DNA from: Pseudomonadota bacterium
GTDB lineage: Bacteria; Bdellovibrionota; Bacteriovoracia; Bacteriovoracales; Bacteriovoracaceae
Assembly: GCA_023432655.1 (NCBI GenBank)
Contig: JAEYUK010000285.1
Span: forward strand, 1 to 6,461
DNA length: 6,461 nt
Reading direction: 5' to 3'
This document shows, one piece after another, positions 5,249 through 6,461 of the stretch. Under the pieces are notes generated by a model. The model saw only the letters and a list, made by a program, of their open reading frames with translations. It made no database searches and was not told the origin of the DNA. Made by a program: the position numbers and the translations under genes. Each line of letters opens with the position of its first letter. The first letter of the stretch is position 1.

Positions 5249-6461
5249 TATCCGTTCATTTTATCCAAAAAAGCGGAATTGGTCTTGGTGTCTTTCATCC
5301 TTTCAAGGATAAATTCCATCGAGTCCATAGTATTCATTGGGTTAAGCACCCGGCGAAGAACGAATACACGTTGAAGATCTTTGTCAGGCATTAGGAGGTC
5401 TTCCTTACGAGTACTTGATTTGTTGATATCAAGACACGGGAATATTCTCTTCTCCATAAGCTTTCTATCAAGCTGAACTTCAGAGTTACCAGTACCTTTA
5501 AATTCTTCAAAGATAACTTCATCCATTCTTGAACCGGTATCGATAAGAGCGGTTGCAATGATTGTAAGTGATCCGCCGTTTTCAATATTACGGGCGGCTC
5601 CGAAGAATCTTTTTGGTTTATGAAGAGCATTGGAGTCAACACCACCGGAAAGGATTTTTCCTGACGGTGGAACAACAGTGTTATAAGCACGGGCCAGACG
5701 AGTGATGGAATCCAAAAGGATCACCACATCTTGTTTTGCTTCAACTAAACGTTTTGCTTTTTCAATCACCATCTCGGCCACCTGAACGTGACGAGTCGCA
5801 GGTTCATCAAAAGTAGAAGAAACCACTTCGGCGCGAACGTTACGTTTCATATCTGTCACTTCTTCCGGACGCTCATCGATCAGAAGAACAATGAGTTTAG
5901 CATCCGGATGGTTATCAGAAATTGAGTTCGCGATATCCTGCATGAGCATGGTCTTACCAGCTTTAGGAGGGGCCACAATCAAACAACGCTGACCAAAACC
6001 TTGAGGAACAAATAGGTCAATTACACGTGTTGAGTAATTTGTTGGTTTTGATTCAAGGTTAATTTTTTGATTTGGATAAAGCGGAGTTAGGTTATCAAAA
6101 AGGACGGTTGAGCGGTGCTGTTCTGGTTCACGGAAGTTAATGTGATTAACTTTTAGTAGAGCAAAATACCTCTCCCCTTCTTTAGGAGTACGGATTTGTC
6201 CTTCAATCGTGTCCCCGGTACGAAGACCGAATCGGCGAATTTGAGAAGGAGAAACATAAATATCATCCGCACCCGGAAGATAGTTATAGGAAGGAGAACG
6301 TAAGAAACCAAAACCATCAGGCAGGATTTCTAAAACGCCGTCTCCGAAAATTTCTTCATTGTCTTTGGATTTTTTTGTCAGGAGGGAGAAGATCAGTTCG
6401 TGCTTTTTAAAACCGGCCGCGTTTTGAAATTTGGGGTATTGCTGTGTATTATACAAAAAAA
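5248..6461 (-). CDS. rho: Transcription termination factor Rho, 5' end outside the window
   Basis: Rho is the hexameric RNA-dependent ATPase/helicase that ends transcription at rut sites. Counting from the TTG codon at 6456, visible parts are the end of the N-terminal helical domain ([12 protein letters not shown]), the cold-shock-like RNA-binding domain ([27 protein letters not shown]), Walker A APPKAGKT at 162-169, [10 protein letters not shown] at 191-200, Walker [11 protein letters not shown] ending near 253, the Q- and R-loop region [20 protein letters not shown] at 271-290, and the arginine finger R350 in SSTRKEDLL. The frame stays open to the window end. Alignment from memory with E. 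coli Rho (419 residues) leaves about 13 N-terminal residues missing, so the true start is beyond the right edge and the TTG is not credible as a start. The gene is compact, without the long N-terminal insertion seen in some actinobacterial Rho proteins. A Cys replaces the Gly of E. coli just before the ATP loop (GQRCLIV). It is the first gene of the operon visible here. Confidence 0.97.
   Translation of the reverse strand, partial: FLYNTQQYPKFQNAAGFKKHELIFSLLTKKSKDNEEIFGDGVLEILPDGFGFLRSPSYNYLPGADDIYVSPSQIRRFGLRTGDTIEGQIRTPKEGERYFALLKVNHINFREPEQHRSTVLFDNLTPLYPNQKINLESKPTNYSTRVIDLFVPQGFGQRCLIVAPPKAGKTMLMQDIANSISDNHPDAKLIVLLIDERPEEVTDMKRNVRAEVVSSTFDEPATRHVQVAEMVIEKAKRLVEAKQDVVILLDSITRLARAYNTVVPPSGKILSGGVDSNALHKPKRFFGAARNIENGGSLTIIATALIDTGSRMDEVIFEEFKGTGNSEVQLDRKLMEKRIFPCLDINKSSTRKEDLLMPDKDLQRVFVLRRVLNPMNTMDSMEFILERMKDTKTNSAFLDKMNG

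Noticed and set aside
6454..6456. TTG at 6456 as the rho start
   Set aside because: The frame is still open to the window edge, and comparison with E. coli Rho shows that about 13 N-terminal residues are missing, so the gene is simply cut by the window.

Overview
The window is a housekeeping segment of a bacterial chromosome. The long genes are on the minus strand, and two small unknown genes on the plus strand sit between them. Read in the minus direction (right to left) the order is rho (5' end cut by the window edge), a DUF1385/YqhQ-type membrane protein, prfA (release factor 1), prmC (release factor glutamine methyltransferase), then a break with the two plus-strand genes, then murA and the start of a HIT-family protein cut by the left edge. 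From memory, rho / DUF1385 / prfA / prmC / murA linkage is typical of Bdellovibrionota and other former Deltaproteobacteria. Together with moderate GC and the protein style, a Bacteriovorax/Bdellovibrio-like organism is my best guess. This is inference, not proof.

Right part (about 3034-6461): rho, DUF1385, prfA and prmC look like one operon. Rho's stop and the DUF1385 start share one base (TAATG), prfA follows 19 bases after DUF1385, and prmC begins on top of the prfA stop. prfA and prmC form a functional pair, since PrmC methylates the Gln of the GGQ motif of release factors. The most unusual point is the prmC start. The only ordinary in-frame start (ATG at 2941) lacks a ribosome binding site and leaves the protein short at its N-terminus. 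An open in-frame extension of 32 codons reaches an ATA codon at 3037, 7 bases after a perfect AAGGAG, and that ATA overlaps the UAG stop of prfA.

Middle part (about 1452-2186): an AT-rich block holds a probable divergent promoter region with two 10-bp palindromes, then two overlapping plus-strand genes of 70 and 116 codons with no family I recognise. The second ends tail-to-tail with prmC, the two stop codons sharing the four bases TTAA. The block looks like an insertion that split an ancestral prmC-murA run.

Left part (1-1451): murA, a complete first-step peptidoglycan enzyme with its catalytic Cys, is followed after a single base by a HIT-domain gene of which only the first 61 codons are visible. 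I see no rRNA, tRNA, CRISPR array, insertion sequence or clear intrinsic terminator.
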